Below, piece after piece: positions 6,550-18,105 of a stretch of DNA of 64,000 bases. Within the stretch, counting starts at the first letter, position 1. Each line of letters begins with the position of its first letter. Location: contig JAFQHL010000040.1 in assembly GCA_017397955.1 (NCBI GenBank), positions 1 through 64,000 of the forward strand. Reading direction: 5' to 3'. The position numbers were made by a program, and so were the translations under genes. The DNA is from Clostridia bacterium (GTDB taxonomy: Bacteria; Bacillota; Clostridia; Oscillospirales; CAG-382). The notes beneath the pieces were generated by a model that was given only the letters and a program-made list of their open reading frames with translations, was not told where the DNA came from and ran no database searches.

Positions 6550-9500
6550 ATGACGAAAACGGCAAACACAAGAATGCTGCTTAGCTTTTTGCTTGTATTG
6601 GCAATGCTGTTGACTTCCGCGCCCATAGTAGCACAGGCGGTTACTTATCCGTCCATCGCCATGGAGGAAAGCAAAACAGTACAGCTAAACGGCACTTCCA
6701 AAACAGCAGAAACCTTTAGCTTTACCCCCACCATTACAGGCGTTTACGCATTTATTTCCTTTGATTCGACCCATGACACTTACGGTTATGTTTTAGATGC
6801 CGACGGCAACGAAATTGCCCGTAACGACGACGCAACAAGCCACGACCGTAACTTTTGCGTATATGCAGAAATGACGGCAGGTACTACCTATCTGCTTATG
6901 GCGCGTTTTTACAACACCAGCGAAAGCGGCACTATGAAAGTTAAGGTGACGGAACCGGTAAAGGCAACCGCCGTTTATATTTCAAACAACGGTGGTTTTA
7001 CCGACCGTATCGGTTCTATTAACAGCTTTTATTGCGAGGTAGAGCCGGAAGGAGCTTTTGTCGGTGCGCTAACCTGGTCGGTAAGCGATTCTTCTGTTAT
7101 TTCTTTAGATGATGTCAACACACTCTATGCAAATATCAAATATATCTCTACAGGTACGGCAACCATTACACTCACCCCTCAATACGGCGCTTCCGACAGT
7201 AAAACCGTAACGGTGTTAGCGGCAGAGCCTATCTCGATTGATACCTTTTATCAGGCGGATACTTCTGTTTACAAAACCGTTTCCTATCAATTTACTCCCT
7301 CTGCAAGCGGCGACTACGCTTTTTACACCAGAGGGTTTGAGGGTAACACCATTAACGCCTATGTGTATAACGAGGCTATGAATGTTCACACATCTGATTC
7401 TGCATCAAGCGAAGACCTTTATATGACCTTTGCTGCCGAAGCAGGAAAGACCTACTTATTAACCCTTTCCTTTGACAGCCGCTACGGTCCCATTGATGCG
7501 GCAGTTTCTCAATCTGTTCCTGCAACAGATCTTACGCTTAACAAAACAAGCCATCAGGGTTACATAGGCGAATCAGTAAAACTGACACCATATTTTTTGC
7601 CCTACGGCGCTATTCCCGAGCTTGTTTCTTGGCAGTCCGATAACGAAGATGTTGCTTATGTCGGCACCGACGGCAGCGTAATGTTGCAAAAAGCAGGCAC
7701 CGCAACCATAACAGCTGCTTCCGAAAGCGGCTTTGTTGCCACCTGTAGCTTTACCGTTTTAGAGCCGCCCGCAATTACCCCTTGCACACGCGTTGTTGCA
7801 GAAGTAAAAGGAGACACATATAAGTACTTTAAGTTTACCCCCACCATGAACGGTACTTACGCCTTTATTTCTTATGCCTCCGACGAGGATACATACGGTG
7901 TTATAGCAGACTCTGACATGAACCCCCTTGAGGAAGCAGATTACGGCGGAGGAAACGGCAACTTTATGGTAGAGTATGAGATGACGGCAGGCAACACCTA
8001 TTATCTTGGTGCAAGGTATTACTATTCCTATGACGAGGGAAGCTTTGACGTGGCGGTGTATTACATAAACGAAAACGGTGATGTGGGCCACTATATTGAA
8101 AGCTACACCTGCGAGGATGAAGGGCACAGCGGCACCTGTGAACTGTGCGGTAATTTTGTTAACGAAGACCATTACTTTGACATCTTGGGTGTCTGCATTT
8201 GCGGCTCCTCTCATACACACGATATAGATGAAATGGGAATAGACCACTTCGGACATTGGGGAATTTGCACTATATGTGAACAGGATCTTTCGGGCTTACA
8301 CACCTTCTTTGGCGGCAATCAGTGCCTTGCGTGCGGTTTTGAAAATCACGATCCCGTTATTACCCAATGGGAATACGATTACACAGACCATTGGGGCGTT
8401 TGCGACATTTGCGGGTTAGACTCATCGTACATCCCTCATAGCTTTGATGCAGAAGGAAACTGTATTTGCGGTTACGTTGACCATTCCCACGTTTACACCA
8501 CCTACGAATATGACGAGTCAATGCATTGGAGAAATTGCGATTTGTGCGGATTTGCCTTTTACGACTCTCACGTTTACGACGCAGACGGCAACTGCGATTG
8601 CGGCTACTATGTACACACCCATATTGAAAACAACGGTTACGGTTACGACAATATAGAGCATTACAAAGCGTGTGAGCTTTGCGGTCTGCCTGCCACTGAG
8701 AATGAGCGCCACAGCTACAACCAAGAAGGCCTGTGCCTTTGCGGCAGAAGCAGGTTTGACGGTGTTTACTTTGGGGATGTTGCTGTCAAAGACGGTGAAT
8801 ACATTAACCCGGAGGGGGAGGTAGTTACCGATAAGCCCACAACAGGTTACGCTTACCTTAAAGACGGCATCCTTACCCTGCACAACTTTGTTTATATTAA
8901 CAACGCCACGAACCCCTTTGGTAAGTCAAGCGGCATTTACTCTGAAATCGACCTTACAATAGTACTTGAAGGGGTTAATACAATCCACGCACAAGAGGAT
9001 GACGGCATATATGCGGCTAACGCCGCGCTTACCGTAAAAGGCGACGGCTATATACGTGTAATCGGCGACGGTTCTTTTGACGGTATAGATGTGGACGGCG
9101 GTGACCTTGTAATAGAAAGCGGCATTATTGACGTTTACGGCACCGACAACGGCATTGAAGTTTTTGGTGACCTTGAAATTAACGGCGGTACCTTTATTAT
9201 CGAGGCAGAAGACGACGGTATGGATATTAACGGCGATATTACCATAAACGACGGTCTTTTCCAAATCACAGCAGAAGATAACGGCATTGACGGCTATTAT
9301 GACATTACCGTAAACGGCGGCGACTTTTATATAGTTACCGCAGATGATAACGGTATAGATGACGATGATGGCAATATTACTATAAACGACGGTTATTTTC
9401 AGTTTAAAACCAACGATGAGGGCATCTCCTGCGAATATAAGGTTTACTTGAACGGCGGTAGCTTTATCTTTGATTCCGGCAATACCGATGCGGCAATTGA

Positions 9501-10095
9501 AGCAGGGGAAGAAATACAGCTTGACGAGGGTTTTGATGCTTACGGCAACAAAAAAGACAAACATGGCTATTATCTGCTTGCAGACGAAAAGGGAGATGTA
9601 ATCATAGACGGCATAGTTAAAGCCGCAAACAACACCAAGACCCAGCTTGAAGAAAATTGGGTAAGCTTTGAAGACGCCGTGCTTTCCTTCAAGAATACGG
9701 GCTTTGAGACTGAGAATGTTACTGTAATCACAGGTGACGGCAACGTTCTTGAAGAAAATGTTGACTACATGATTTCCGTTAACCCTGCAGAACGTATGCA
9801 AGACGGCATCTACTGCGTTGAAATTAAGGGTGCGGGCGCCTATAACGGCAGTGTATTTACCCTTCTTGCTCTTGATGAAGCCCTTACTTACGGCGACGCA
9901 AACCTTGACGGCACCGTTAACAGCCTTGACGCGGCACAGGTTCTTAAACACGATGCAACTCTTATAGCCCTTGAAAGCGCATCACTTGCCGCCGCAGATG
10001 TAAACGGCGACGGCTTGGTTAACAGCCTCGATGCGGCACAGATTCTTAGGTTTGATGCACAGCTTATTGAAAAATTCCCGATTGAAGAAGCATAA
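6550..10095 (+). CDS. Large secreted multidomain protein with C-terminal type I dockerin
   Basis: 1181 residues. A signal peptide (1-30) is followed by three beta-sandwich repeats of the kind FSFTPTITGVYAFIS...YLLMARFY (about 45-135, 230-320, 412-505), resembling pre-peptidase C-terminal domains. They alternate with two Ig-like BIG2 domains (about 137-224, 324-404). Residues 518-735 hold five units of about 40 residues with HW..C..CG...H.F...G.C.CG, probably Zn-ribbon-like. Residues about 735-1000 form a right-handed beta-helix-like region of repeated INGG.F.I.AEDNGID (carbohydrate-binding DUF4353 type). The end (1113-1175) is a dockerin with two Ca-loops, DANLDGTVNSLD and DVNGDGLVNSLD. It presumably docks onto a cohesin scaffold. 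No catalytic domain is seen. Confidence 0.92.
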   Translation: MTKTANTRMLLSFLLVLAMLLTSAPIVAQAVTYPSIAMEESKTVQLNGTSKTAETFSFTPTITGVYAFISFDSTHDTYGYVLDADGNEIARNDDATSHDRNFCVYAEMTAGTTYLLMARFYNTSESGTMKVKVTEPVKATAVYISNNGGFTDRIGSINSFYCEVEPEGAFVGALTWSVSDSSVISLDDVNTLYANIKYISTGTATITLTPQYGASDSKTVTVLAAEPISIDTFYQADTSVYKTVSYQFTPSASGDYAFYTRGFEGNTINAYVYNEAMNVHTSDSASSEDLYMTFAAEAGKTYLLTLSFDSRYGPIDAAVSQSVPATDLTLNKTSHQGYIGESVKLTPYFLPYGAIPELVSWQSDNEDVAYVGTDGSVMLQKAGTATITAASESGFVATCSFTVLEPPAITPCTRVVAEVKGDTYKYFKFTPTMNGTYAFISYASDEDTYGVIADSDMNPLEEADYGGGNGNFMVEYEMTAGNTYYLGARYYYSYDEGSFDVAVYYINENGDVGHYIESYTCEDEGHSGTCELCGNFVNEDHYFDILGVCICGSSHTHDIDEMGIDHFGHWGICTICEQDLSGLHTFFGGNQCLACGFENHDPVITQWEYDYTDHWGVCDICGLDSSYIPHSFDAEGNCICGYVDHSHVYTTYEYDESMHWRNCDLCGFAFYDSHVYDADGNCDCGYYVHTHIENNGYGYDNIEHYKACELCGLPATENERHSYNQEGLCLCGRSRFDGVYFGDVAVKDGEYINPEGEVVTDKPTTGYAYLKDGILTLHNFVYINNATNPFGKSSGIYSEIDLTIVLEGVNTIHAQEDDGIYAANAALTVKGDGYIRVIGDGSFDGIDVDGGDLVIESGIIDVYGTDNGIEVFGDLEINGGTFIIEAEDDGMDINGDITINDGLFQITAEDNGIDGYYDITVNGGDFYIVTADDNGIDDDDGNITINDGYFQFKTNDEGISCEYKVYLNGGSFIFDSGNTDAAIEAGEEIQLDEGFDAYGNKKDKHGYYLLADEKGDVIIDGIVKAANNTKTQLEENWVSFEDAVLSFKNTGFETENVTVITGDGNVLEENVDYMISVNPAERMQDGIYCVEIKGAGAYNGSVFTLLALDEALTYGDANLDGTVNSLDAAQVLKHDATLIALESASLAAADVNGDGLVNSLDAAQILRFDAQLIEKFPIEEA

Positions 10096-10148
10096 CATTA
10101 AAATCCACCCATAAGGCCGCTTGGCTTTATGAGAATCCTTACATCAAA

Positions 10149-10182
10149 AGCGGCAGGCAAACAGCTTGCCGTTTTTTGCCGC
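10149..10182 (+). terminator. Probable terminator after the dockerin protein gene
   Basis: CGGCAGGC...GCTTGCCG can pair, followed by TTTTTTG. A weaker stem (ATAAGGCC/GGCTTTAT) precedes it at about 10110-10130. Confidence 0.6.
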
Positions 10183-10291
10183 AACAGAATGTTGGCGGAA
10201 GCGGTAAAATTTTTAGGGAAATATCTTTTATTTTTATATTTGTTGTGCTATAATAATACACTAAGACTTTTTAAGCAGGGAGGCGGCACAA

Positions 10292-12238
10292 ATGGAGGGG
10301 TTTCAGCTTGTATCCAAATTCAAGCCCACGGGCGACCAGCCGGAGGCGATAGCAAAGCTTACGGCGGGGCTTATGAGCGGTATGAAGGAGCAGGTATTGC
10401 TTGGTGTTACAGGTTCGGGCAAGACCTTTACCATGGCAAACATAATAGCCAATATAAACAAGCCCACCCTTGTTTTAGCACACAACAAAACCCTTGCGGC
10501 ACAGCTATGCTCCGAATTCAGAGAGTTTTTCCCCAATAACGCGGTGGAGTATTTTGTTTCCTACTACGACTATTACCAGCCGGAGGCTTATGTGCCGGGC
10601 AAGGATGTATATATAGAAAAAGATGCTTCCATCAACGACGAGATAGACAAGCTGCGCCACAGCGCCACCAGCGCACTTTTTGAGCGCAAGGACGTTATTA
10701 TCGTTTCCAGTGTTTCCTGCATTTACTCCTTGGGCGACCCTATGGAGTACCGCAAGCAGGTTATATCTCTGCGCCCCGGTATGCAGCTTTCCAGGGAAAA
10801 GCTTATAAAGCGACTTGTGGCTTTGCAATACAGTCGCAGTGACATAGGCTTTGAGCGTAACAATTTCCGCGTGCGCGGGGACGTGGTGGAGATTTTCCCC
10901 TCAAACTCCGGTGCAGAAGCGGTACGTGTGGAGTTCTTCGGTGACGAGGTGGACAGGATATCCACGGTTGACACCGTAACGGGTGAACTGCACGCGCGCC
11001 TTAATCACGCGGCAATTTACCCTTCATCCCACTATGTAACCGACGAAGAGCTACGTAAAAAAGCGCTGACCGAGATATATGACGAAATGCTGGAGCGTGT
11101 GGAATATTTTGAAGCCGAAGGTAAGCTTATAGAAGCACAGCGCATAAAAGAACGCACCCTGTTTGACATGGAGCAAATAAGGGAGATAGGCTATTGCAGC
11201 GGGGTGGAAAATTACAGCCGTGTGCTATCAGGCAGAGAGCCGGGCAGTACTCCCTACACCCTGCTTGACTACTTGCCGCCCGACTTTTTGCTGTTTATAG
11301 ACGAAAGCCACGTTACCGTACCGCAGGTGCGGGGTATGAGCGGGGGCGACACCGCCCGCAAAAAGAATCTTATAGATTACGGTTTCCGTCTACCCTCTGC
11401 CTACGATAACCGCCCCTTGCGCTTTGAGGAGTTCCTTGCAAAGAAGGGTCCCACGGTATACGTAAGTGCTACTCCTGCTGAGTTTGAAAAAGAGAGAGCG
11501 GAGCAGACTGCGGAGCAGATAATACGCCCTACTGGACTGCTGGACCCTTTGGTGGAGGTTCGCCCCGTTACAGGACAGATAGACGACCTGCTTGGAGAGA
11601 TACGCCATTGTATAGAACGCAACGAGCGCGTTTTGGTAACAACTCTTACCAAAAAGATGGCGGAGGATTTATCTGAATACTTCCTTAACAACGGTATAAA
11701 GACAAGATATTTGCATTACGATATAGAAACAATAGAGCGTATAGAGCTGTTAAGACAGCTTAGAGCAGGCGAGTATGACGTTCTTGTGGGCATAAACCTG
11801 CTTAGAGAAGGGCTGGACCTGCCGGAGGTTGCGCTGATAGGCATACTTGATGCGGACAAGGAAGGCTTTCTTCGCTCGGAAATGAGCCTTATACAGACCA
11901 TAGGCCGTGCCGCCCGTAACGCTAACGGCAGAGTAATAATGTACGCCGACAAAATAACAGGTTCTATGCAACGAGCCATGGACGAAACAAACCGCCGCCG
12001 CCGCAAACAGCAGGCATATAACGAAGCTAACGGTATAACGCCCAAGACAATAGTTAAAGAGATAGCGGCACCCATAGAGATAACCGTAAAGGGAAGCGGC
12101 GAAAACGGCAGAATGACCAAAGCGGAAAAGAAACAACTGATAGAAAAGCTACAGGGCGAAATGAAGCGTGCCGCCAAAAATTTGGATTTCGAAACCGCTG
12201 CCGCGCTGCGTGACAAGATACGCGCGCTTATGGCTTAA
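10292..12238 (+). CDS. uvrB: Excinuclease ABC subunit B
   Basis: DNA damage recognition helicase of nucleotide excision repair; acts with UvrA and UvrC. Full length (648 residues). Walker A GVTGSGKT at 38-45, the beta-hairpin region [20 protein letters not shown] near residue 91, DESH helicase box in [11 protein letters not shown], motif VI in [10 protein letters not shown], and a C-terminal UVR domain ([16 protein letters not shown]) that binds UvrC. The ATG follows GGGAGGCGG. A TATAAT at 10249-10254 probably drives the operon with uvrA. No LexA box is visible just upstream. Confidence 0.98.
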   Translation: MEGFQLVSKFKPTGDQPEAIAKLTAGLMSGMKEQVLLGVTGSGKTFTMANIIANINKPTLVLAHNKTLAAQLCSEFREFFPNNAVEYFVSYYDYYQPEAYVPGKDVYIEKDASINDEIDKLRHSATSALFERKDVIIVSSVSCIYSLGDPMEYRKQVISLRPGMQLSREKLIKRLVALQYSRSDIGFERNNFRVRGDVVEIFPSNSGAEAVRVEFFGDEVDRISTVDTVTGELHARLNHAAIYPSSHYVTDEELRKKALTEIYDEMLERVEYFEAEGKLIEAQRIKERTLFDMEQIREIGYCSGVENYSRVLSGREPGSTPYTLLDYLPPDFLLFIDESHVTVPQVRGMSGGDTARKKNLIDYGFRLPSAYDNRPLRFEEFLAKKGPTVYVSATPAEFEKERAEQTAEQIIRPTGLLDPLVEVRPVTGQIDDLLGEIRHCIERNERVLVTTLTKKMAEDLSEYFLNNGIKTRYLHYDIETIERIELLRQLRAGEYDVLVGINLLREGLDLPEVALIGILDADKEGFLRSEMSLIQTIGRAARNANGRVIMYADKITGSMQRAMDETNRRRRKQQAYNEANGITPKTIVKEIAAPIEITVKGSGENGRMTKAEKKQLIEKLQGEMKRAAKNLDFETAAALRDKIRALMA

Positions 12239-12262
12239 ACACCAAAAAGAAAGGTGCTTTTT

Positions 12263-15091
12263 ATGAACAGAGAAATAAAAGTAAGGGGCGCAAGAGAAAA
12301 CAACCTTAAAAACGTGGATGTTTCCTTCCCCCGCGATAAATTGGTAGTATTTACGGGGCTTTCCGGCAGCGGTAAATCCTCCTTGGCTTTTGACACGGTG
12401 TATGCCGAGGGGCACCGCAGATTTGTGGAGTCTTTGTCCTCCTATGCCCGCATGTTTCTGGGTCAGCTGGACAAGCCCGACGTGGACGGCATAGAAGGGC
12501 TTTCGCCCGCTATATCCATCGACCAGAAGACCACCTCTAAAAACCCCCGCTCTACCGTTGGCACAGTAACGGAGATATACGATTACATCCGTTTGCTGTA
12601 CGCCCGCGTGGGCGTGCCGCACTGTCCTATCTGCGGCGAAGAGATAGCAAGACAGACCGTGGACGAGATAGTTGACAGGATATGTGAAATGGAGGAGGGC
12701 ACGCGCTTTTTATTGCTGGCACCGGTAGTACGGGGAAAGAAGGGACAGCATGACAAAATGCTTGACAGTGCATCCCGCAGCGGCTACGTACGCGTACGCA
12801 TAGACGGCGCAATGTACGAGTTTACGGACAGACCTGAGCTTGACAAAAACAAAAAGCACAATATTGATATAGTTGTTGACCGCCTTATAATGCGCGGTGA
12901 CATTAAAAGCAGACTTACAGACAGCGTAGAGACCGCCGCAAAGCTGGCGGAGGGTATTGTTTCCGTATTACCCCTTAACCCCGACGGCAGTGAAGGTGAG
13001 GAAATGAGCTTTTCTCAAAACTACGCCTGCAAGACTCACGGCATAAGTCTTGGAGAGCTTAGCCCCCGTATGTTTTCCTTTAACAACCCTTACGGGGCTT
13101 GCGAAAAATGCGGCGGACTGGGTGAAAGCTTTGTGCTTTCCCCAAATAAGCTGATTCCCGATAAAAGCCGTTCCCTTTATACAGGTGCAATAGTATGCAA
13201 CGGCTTTAAGTCCATAAACGCGGGAAGCTACAGCGGTGAGATATACAACAGGCTTGGCAAATACCACGGTTTTGATATCCACACCCCCATAGAGGAGTAC
13301 AGCGAGGAAGCCTTTAACATCCTTATGTACGGCAATATGGGCGGCAGCAAAGCGCGCCGCCGTGACGTATATGAGCCGAAATTTGAAGGGGTTATAAATA
13401 TAATTGACCGACGTTACAGACAGATAGAAAACGATTTTACAATGCGTGAGTACTATGAGGAGTTTATGGAAAACGTGCCCTGTAGCGAATGCGGCGGCAA
13501 ACGTCTTAAGGCAGAGGCGCTTGCGGTTACCGTAGGCGGTCTTAATATAGCAGAGCTTTGCGAGCTTTCCATAGAGAAAGCGGCGACGTTTTTTAAAGAC
13601 CTTAAGCTTTCCGGCAAAGATGCAGTTATTGCCAAGGAAATACTTAAGGAGATAAATTCCCGCCTTGCATTTCTTAGCAATGTGGGCTTGGATTATCTTA
13701 CCCTCTCCCGCAAGTCCGGCGGTCTTTCCGGCGGTGAGGCACAGCGTATAAGGCTTGCCACCCAGATAGGCGCATCGCTTATGGGTGTGCTTTATATCCT
13801 TGACGAGCCCAGCATAGGTCTGCACCAGCGTGACAACCGCAAGCTTATAGCCACCCTTAAGCACCTTAGAGATTTGGGCAATACCGTAATAGTGGTAGAG
13901 CACGACGAGGAAACTATGCTTGCCGCCGATTATATTGTAGATATCGGCCCCGGTGCAGGTGTGCACGGCGGACAGGTTGTGTTTACGGGCACACCGCAGG
14001 AACTGCTTAACTGCAAGGATTCCATAACAGGTAAATACCTATCAGGCGCGCTGAAGGTGCATCTGCCCGAAAAGCGCAGAAAAGGCAACGGAAATTTTCT
14101 TACCGTTGTGGGCGCGGAAGAAAACAACCTGAAGAATATAGATGTTTCCTTCCCCTTGGGGTGCTTGATATGTGTAACGGGTGTTTCCGGCAGCGGTAAA
14201 TCCTCCCTTGTTAACTCGGTGCTTTACAACAGCACCGCCAAGGCGTTGGGCAGATACACCCTTAACCCCGGCAAGCATCAAAGGATAGAGGGGCTTGAGC
14301 ATATAGACAAGGTAATAGCCATAGACCAAAGCCCCATAGGCCGCACGCCCCGCTCCAACCCGGCAACCTATACCGGCATCTTCTCCGATATTCGTGCCAT
14401 ATTCGCCTCCACCCCCGAAGCAAAGGCAAGGGGTTATGCAGACGGCAGATTTTCCTTTAACGTAAAGGGCGGCAGATGCGAAGCGTGTCAGGGCGACGGC
14501 ACACTAAAGATAGAAATGCACTTCTTACCCGACGTATACGTTAAATGTGACGTGTGCAAGGGAAAGCGATACAACCGCGAAACGCTGGAGATAAAGTACA
14601 AGGGAAAAACCATAAGCGACGTGTTGGAGATGACCGTTGACGAGGGCTGTGAGTTTTTTGATGCTTACCCCTCCTTAAAGCGCAAGCTGGGCGTTATGCG
14701 TGACGTGGGACTGGGTTACGTAAAGATAGGTCAAAGCTCCACCACGCTGTCCGGCGGCGAGGCACAGCGCGTTAAGCTGGCAACAGAGCTCTCACGCCGC
14801 AGCACAGGCAAAACCCTTTATATACTTGACGAGCCTACCACGGGACTTCATACCGATGATGTTAACCGACTTGTTTCCATACTTGACAGATTGGTTCAGG
14901 CGGGCAATACCGTGGTGGTAATAGAGCACAACCTTGACCTTATTAAAACCGCAGACTATATTATAGATATGGGACCCGAAGGCGGCGACGGCGGCGGCAC
15001 CGTGGTAGTGCAGGGCACGCCGGAGCAGGTTGCGGATTGTAAAAAATCCTATACAGGTCAATATCTTAAAGAGTTATTACAGGGGAGATAA
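12263..15091 (+). CDS. uvrA: Excinuclease ABC subunit A
   Basis: DNA-damage-sensing ABC ATPase dimer that loads UvrB. 942 residues with two ABC modules: Walker [10 protein letters not shown] (about 32) and GVSGSGKSS (about 637), signatures [14 protein letters not shown] and [14 protein letters not shown], and Zn-binding modules with [27 protein letters not shown] and [11 protein letters not shown] chose the ATG at 12263, preceded by AGAAAGG, over the in-frame GTG at 12254. It lies 24 bases past uvrB and is clearly co-transcribed; uvrC is not in the window. Confidence 0.98.
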   Translation: MNREIKVRGARENNLKNVDVSFPRDKLVVFTGLSGSGKSSLAFDTVYAEGHRRFVESLSSYARMFLGQLDKPDVDGIEGLSPAISIDQKTTSKNPRSTVGTVTEIYDYIRLLYARVGVPHCPICGEEIARQTVDEIVDRICEMEEGTRFLLLAPVVRGKKGQHDKMLDSASRSGYVRVRIDGAMYEFTDRPELDKNKKHNIDIVVDRLIMRGDIKSRLTDSVETAAKLAEGIVSVLPLNPDGSEGEEMSFSQNYACKTHGISLGELSPRMFSFNNPYGACEKCGGLGESFVLSPNKLIPDKSRSLYTGAIVCNGFKSINAGSYSGEIYNRLGKYHGFDIHTPIEEYSEEAFNILMYGNMGGSKARRRDVYEPKFEGVINIIDRRYRQIENDFTMREYYEEFMENVPCSECGGKRLKAEALAVTVGGLNIAELCELSIEKAATFFKDLKLSGKDAVIAKEILKEINSRLAFLSNVGLDYLTLSRKSGGLSGGEAQRIRLATQIGASLMGVLYILDEPSIGLHQRDNRKLIATLKHLRDLGNTVIVVEHDEETMLAADYIVDIGPGAGVHGGQVVFTGTPQELLNCKDSITGKYLSGALKVHLPEKRRKGNGNFLTVVGAEENNLKNIDVSFPLGCLICVTGVSGSGKSSLVNSVLYNSTAKALGRYTLNPGKHQRIEGLEHIDKVIAIDQSPIGRTPRSNPATYTGIFSDIRAIFASTPEAKARGYADGRFSFNVKGGRCEACQGDGTLKIEMHFLPDVYVKCDVCKGKRYNRETLEIKYKGKTISDVLEMTVDEGCEFFDAYPSLKRKLGVMRDVGLGYVKIGQSSTTLSGGEAQRVKLATELSRRSTGKTLYILDEPTTGLHTDDVNRLVSILDRLVQAGNTVVVIEHNLDLIKTADYIIDMGPEGGDGGGTVVVQGTPEQVADCKKSYTGQYLKELLQGR

Positions 15092-15094
15092 GCT

Positions 15095-16945
15095 ATGAAT
15101 ACAGACAGAATAAAGCATATACTTGCCGAGGTGGAAAAACCCGGCAGATACACAGGCGGCGAATACGGCGAGCTTATTAAGGACAAAAACGCCGTGGATG
15201 TGCGTATGGCGTTTTGTTTTCCCGACACCTACGAGATAGGGATGTCCAATCTGGGCGTTAAAATACTGAGGGAATGTCTTAACGCCAAGCCTTGGCTGTG
15301 GTGCGAGCGTTGCTATGCACCTTGGGACGATATGGAAAAGAAAATGCGGGCGGAGTGCATACCCCTTTACGCCCTTGAAAGCGGCGACGACATAAAGGAT
15401 TTTGATATTGTTGCTTTTACACTGCAGTACGAGCTTTGCTATACCAACACGGTAAATATGCTGAATCTTGCAGGCATCCCCATTTACGCCGCAGACCGTG
15501 ACGACAGCCATCCTCTTATAATTGCGGGAGGCGCCTGTGCTTATAATCCGGAGCCGATGGCGGATTTTATTGACATCTTTTCCATTGGCGAAGGCGAGTA
15601 CGCTTTGGTAGAGCTGGCAGAGCTTTACCGCAAATACAAGGCAGAGGGCAAAAGCAAGGCAGAGCTGTTACGTGCCGCCGCAAAAATAAAGGGTATGTAC
15701 GTACCCTCCCTTTATGAGGTAAGCTACGGCGATGACGGCAAAATAGCAAGCTTTGCACCCAAGTACGAGGACGTGCCCGCGGTGGTGGAAAAGACCTTTA
15801 TTACCGATATGGACAATGTCCCCTTCCCCACCTTCCACGAAATGCCCTACATAGATACCGTACACGACCGTATGGTGCTTGAGGTATTCAGAGGGTGTAT
15901 AAGGGGCTGCCGTTTTTGTCAGGCGGGGATGATTTGCCGCCCTGTCCGTGAAAAAAGCCCCGAGGTGCTGGACAGGCAGGCGAAGGAGCTTTACAAAAAC
16001 ACGGGCTATAACGAAATTTCTATGTGTTCTCTCAGCATAAGCGACTACAGCCGACTGACCGAACTGCTTGAAAAACTGCTTGAGTGGACTGAAAAGGAGC
16101 ACATTAACCTTTCCCTGCCCTCTATGCGTATTGACAGCTTTTACGGCGAGTTGATGGAAAAAGCCATGAACGTGCGCCAAAGCGGGCTTACTTTTGCGCC
16201 CGAGGCGGGTACCCAAAGGCTTAGAGACGTTATAAACAAAAATATAAACAAGGAAGAGATAATGGCAGGCTGTGCCGCCGCGTTTGACCGCGGGAGGACG
16301 GCACTTAAGCTGTATTTTATGAACGGCTTGCCTACCGAGACCGACGACGACATCCGTGGGATTGCCACCCTTGCACAGGAAATAGTGGATCTTTACTACT
16401 CCAAAAAGCGTGCCAAGGGCAAGGGCGTTACCGTAACGGTAAGCGTATCCTGCTTTGTACCCAAGCCCTTTACGCCTTTCCAATGGATGGGGCAGGACAG
16501 AATAGAGGAGCTGAAGCGCAAACAGCTTTTGCTTAAGGAGTGTATTACCACCCGCAAGATAGTTTACAATTACCACGACAGTCAGGTAAGCTTTCTTGAA
16601 GCGGTGTTTGCCCGCGGCGACCGCAGGCTATCCGCCGCAATAGCCGAGGCGGTGCGTATAGGTCAGCGTTTTGACAGCTGGGATGAATTTTTCAGTTTTG
16701 ATAACTGGATGCGTGTATTTGAAACCGTGGGTATTGACCCCGAATTTTACGCTAACCGCAGCTTTGATTTTGATGAGCTGTTGCCATGGGACCATATAGA
16801 CTGCGGCGTAAGCAAGGAGTTTTTGGTAAGAGAGGCAAAGAACGCGTTGGCGGAAACCACCACCCCCGATTGCCGCACCCGTTGCTCCGGCTGCGGTATG
16901 CAGAATAAGGGCTGTACCATTTGTAAAAAGGGAGGGGAAAACTGA
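15095..16945 (+). CDS. B12-binding-type radical SAM protein (TIGR03960 family)
   Basis: 616 residues. The N-terminus (ILAEVEKPGRYTGGEYGELIKD) and the Rossmann-like part with FPDTYEIGMSNLGVKIL match the TIGR03960 family. The radical SAM cluster motif CIRGCRFCQAG lies near residue 269, followed by typical core strands (LPSMRIDSF, FAPEAGTQRLRDVINKNI). The C-terminus has a second Cys cluster (CRTRCSGCGMQNKGCTICKKGG). Partner of the next gene, overlapped by one base. In many Clostridia this pair precedes ribosomal protein L21/L27 genes; here it precedes envelope genes. The substrate is unknown to me. Confidence 0.9.
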   Translation: MNTDRIKHILAEVEKPGRYTGGEYGELIKDKNAVDVRMAFCFPDTYEIGMSNLGVKILRECLNAKPWLWCERCYAPWDDMEKKMRAECIPLYALESGDDIKDFDIVAFTLQYELCYTNTVNMLNLAGIPIYAADRDDSHPLIIAGGACAYNPEPMADFIDIFSIGEGEYALVELAELYRKYKAEGKSKAELLRAAAKIKGMYVPSLYEVSYGDDGKIASFAPKYEDVPAVVEKTFITDMDNVPFPTFHEMPYIDTVHDRMVLEVFRGCIRGCRFCQAGMICRPVREKSPEVLDRQAKELYKNTGYNEISMCSLSISDYSRLTELLEKLLEWTEKEHINLSLPSMRIDSFYGELMEKAMNVRQSGLTFAPEAGTQRLRDVINKNINKEEIMAGCAAAFDRGRTALKLYFMNGLPTETDDDIRGIATLAQEIVDLYYSKKRAKGKGVTVTVSVSCFVPKPFTPFQWMGQDRIEELKRKQLLLKECITTRKIVYNYHDSQVSFLEAVFARGDRRLSAAIAEAVRIGQRFDSWDEFFSFDNWMRVFETVGIDPEFYANRSFDFDELLPWDHIDCGVSKEFLVREAKNALAETTTPDCRTRCSGCGMQNKGCTICKKGGEN

Positions 16946-17589
16946 TGCAAGCAATACAAAAATATACACTGCGCGTTTTTTGGCAAAAGAAAGGCAACGC
17001 CAGATATACGTCACATCTGGATACACAGCGCACCGTTACCCGCGCGCTTGTGAGAAGCGGTCTGCCCCTTTACTATTCACAGGGCTATAACCCCCACCTT
17101 AAACTGGTGTTTGCATTGCCTGTTTCTCTGTATCAGGATGCGCTTTACGATGTTTTTGACGTGGATATACTGGAAAAGGTAGATCCTGCCGTTGCGGCGG
17201 CACAGCTTGGTGCGGTTATGCCACCGGATATGCCCGTGCTTAAGGCGGCGTACCCCGTTAAGAAGTTTAAGGAGCTGGCTTTTGCAAGCTACGAGATAAG
17301 CATTAGAACCGCGCTTAGCCCTGAAGAGCTGCAAAGCAGATTTGCGGGTGAGGTGGTTGTGGAAAAGAAGAGCAAAAAGAAGTGCGCCTTTACGGATATC
17401 TCCCCCATGATAAAGGAGCTTAGTGCAGAGGGTACGGAAGACGGCGCACTTATAAAATGCACCCTTAGTGCATCACCGGATAACTACCTTAACCCCAAGT
17501 ACATAACGGAGTTTTTGGGTGAGGACATAAGTTTTTCCCACACGGTAAGAACCATGCTTTTTGACGAAGACGGAAAACCTTTGGAATAA
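16945..17589 (+). CDS. Radical SAM-associated DUF2344 (TIGR03936) protein
   Basis: 214 residues. The opening LRVFWQKKGNARYTSHLDTQRTVTRALVRSGLPLYYSQGYNPH is the hallmark of the DUF2344 family, which is found beside, or fused to, TIGR03960 radical SAM enzymes. The start overlaps the previous stop codon (TGATG), and GGGAGGGGAAA precedes it, so the two are made together. Its role is probably substrate binding or scaffolding for the radical SAM partner; this is inferred from co-occurrence. Confidence 0.9.
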   Translation: MQAIQKYTLRVFWQKKGNARYTSHLDTQRTVTRALVRSGLPLYYSQGYNPHLKLVFALPVSLYQDALYDVFDVDILEKVDPAVAAAQLGAVMPPDMPVLKAAYPVKKFKELAFASYEISIRTALSPEELQSRFAGEVVVEKKSKKKCAFTDISPMIKELSAEGTEDGALIKCTLSASPDNYLNPKYITEFLGEDISFSHTVRTMLFDEDGKPLE

Positions 17590-17606
17590 TTTTTATCCGA
17601 TACCAC

Positions 17607-17635
17607 TTGTATATTTGCAAAAAGTGTAGTATTAT
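17607..17635 (+). promoter_or_regulatory. Promoter of the 17.7-20 kb envelope/miaA operon
   Basis: TTGTAT (17607-17612), 17 bases, TATTAT (17630-17635), followed 40 bases later by the GTG of the next gene. Confidence 0.5.
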
Positions 17636-17676
17636 AGTAAACGGATATATGTTTTAGAAGGAGAGGTGTTTGTCCC

Positions 17677-18105
17677 GTGAAAGAAAAAAACGGCGTATGG
17701 GGCACATATTTAGGTAAATTTATAGCGCTTTGCCTTGTTTTGGCGTTTGCCTTGGGCACAGTTGCGGTTTGTATGATTTATGAGCAAAAGAGAGACGTTG
17801 TTGTGGATTTGGACGATATGCCCGAAACCGACCGCAAGCTTAGCAAGGACGACGACAATGTGACCGTTAAATTTAAGCTTAACAAAGCGGGCTATTACTT
17901 TACGGGCTACGATACTTACCGCAAAGACGACGGGGAATTGGTTGTAAAGTTTTACGCATCCCTTACCAAGGGCTATTACCAACAAAACGAGGACGGCTAT
18001 TACACCGTAAGCATACCTTACACCAACAAAGACAAATCATTGAACATAGAAGGAGACGACGGCATTGTTACATCCTTGCTTGACCTTAAAAAAAGCAGTA
18101 AATAA
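17677..18105 (+). CDS. Small membrane-anchored protein of unknown function
   Basis: 142 residues starting at GTG, with AAGGAGAGGTG upstream. One hydrophobic segment at residues about 14-35 (FIALCLVLAFALGTVAVCMIY) anchors it. The rest is a hydrophilic extracytoplasmic domain rich in Asp, Lys and Tyr (LDDMPETDRKLSKDDDNVTV, GYYFTGYDTYRKDDGELVV). I recognise no family. The 3' end overlaps the next gene by 41 bases, so the two are probably coupled. Confidence 0.7.
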   Translation: MKEKNGVWGTYLGKFIALCLVLAFALGTVAVCMIYEQKRDVVVDLDDMPETDRKLSKDDDNVTVKFKLNKAGYYFTGYDTYRKDDGELVVKFYASLTKGYYQQNEDGYYTVSIPYTNKDKSLNIEGDDGIVTSLLDLKKSSK

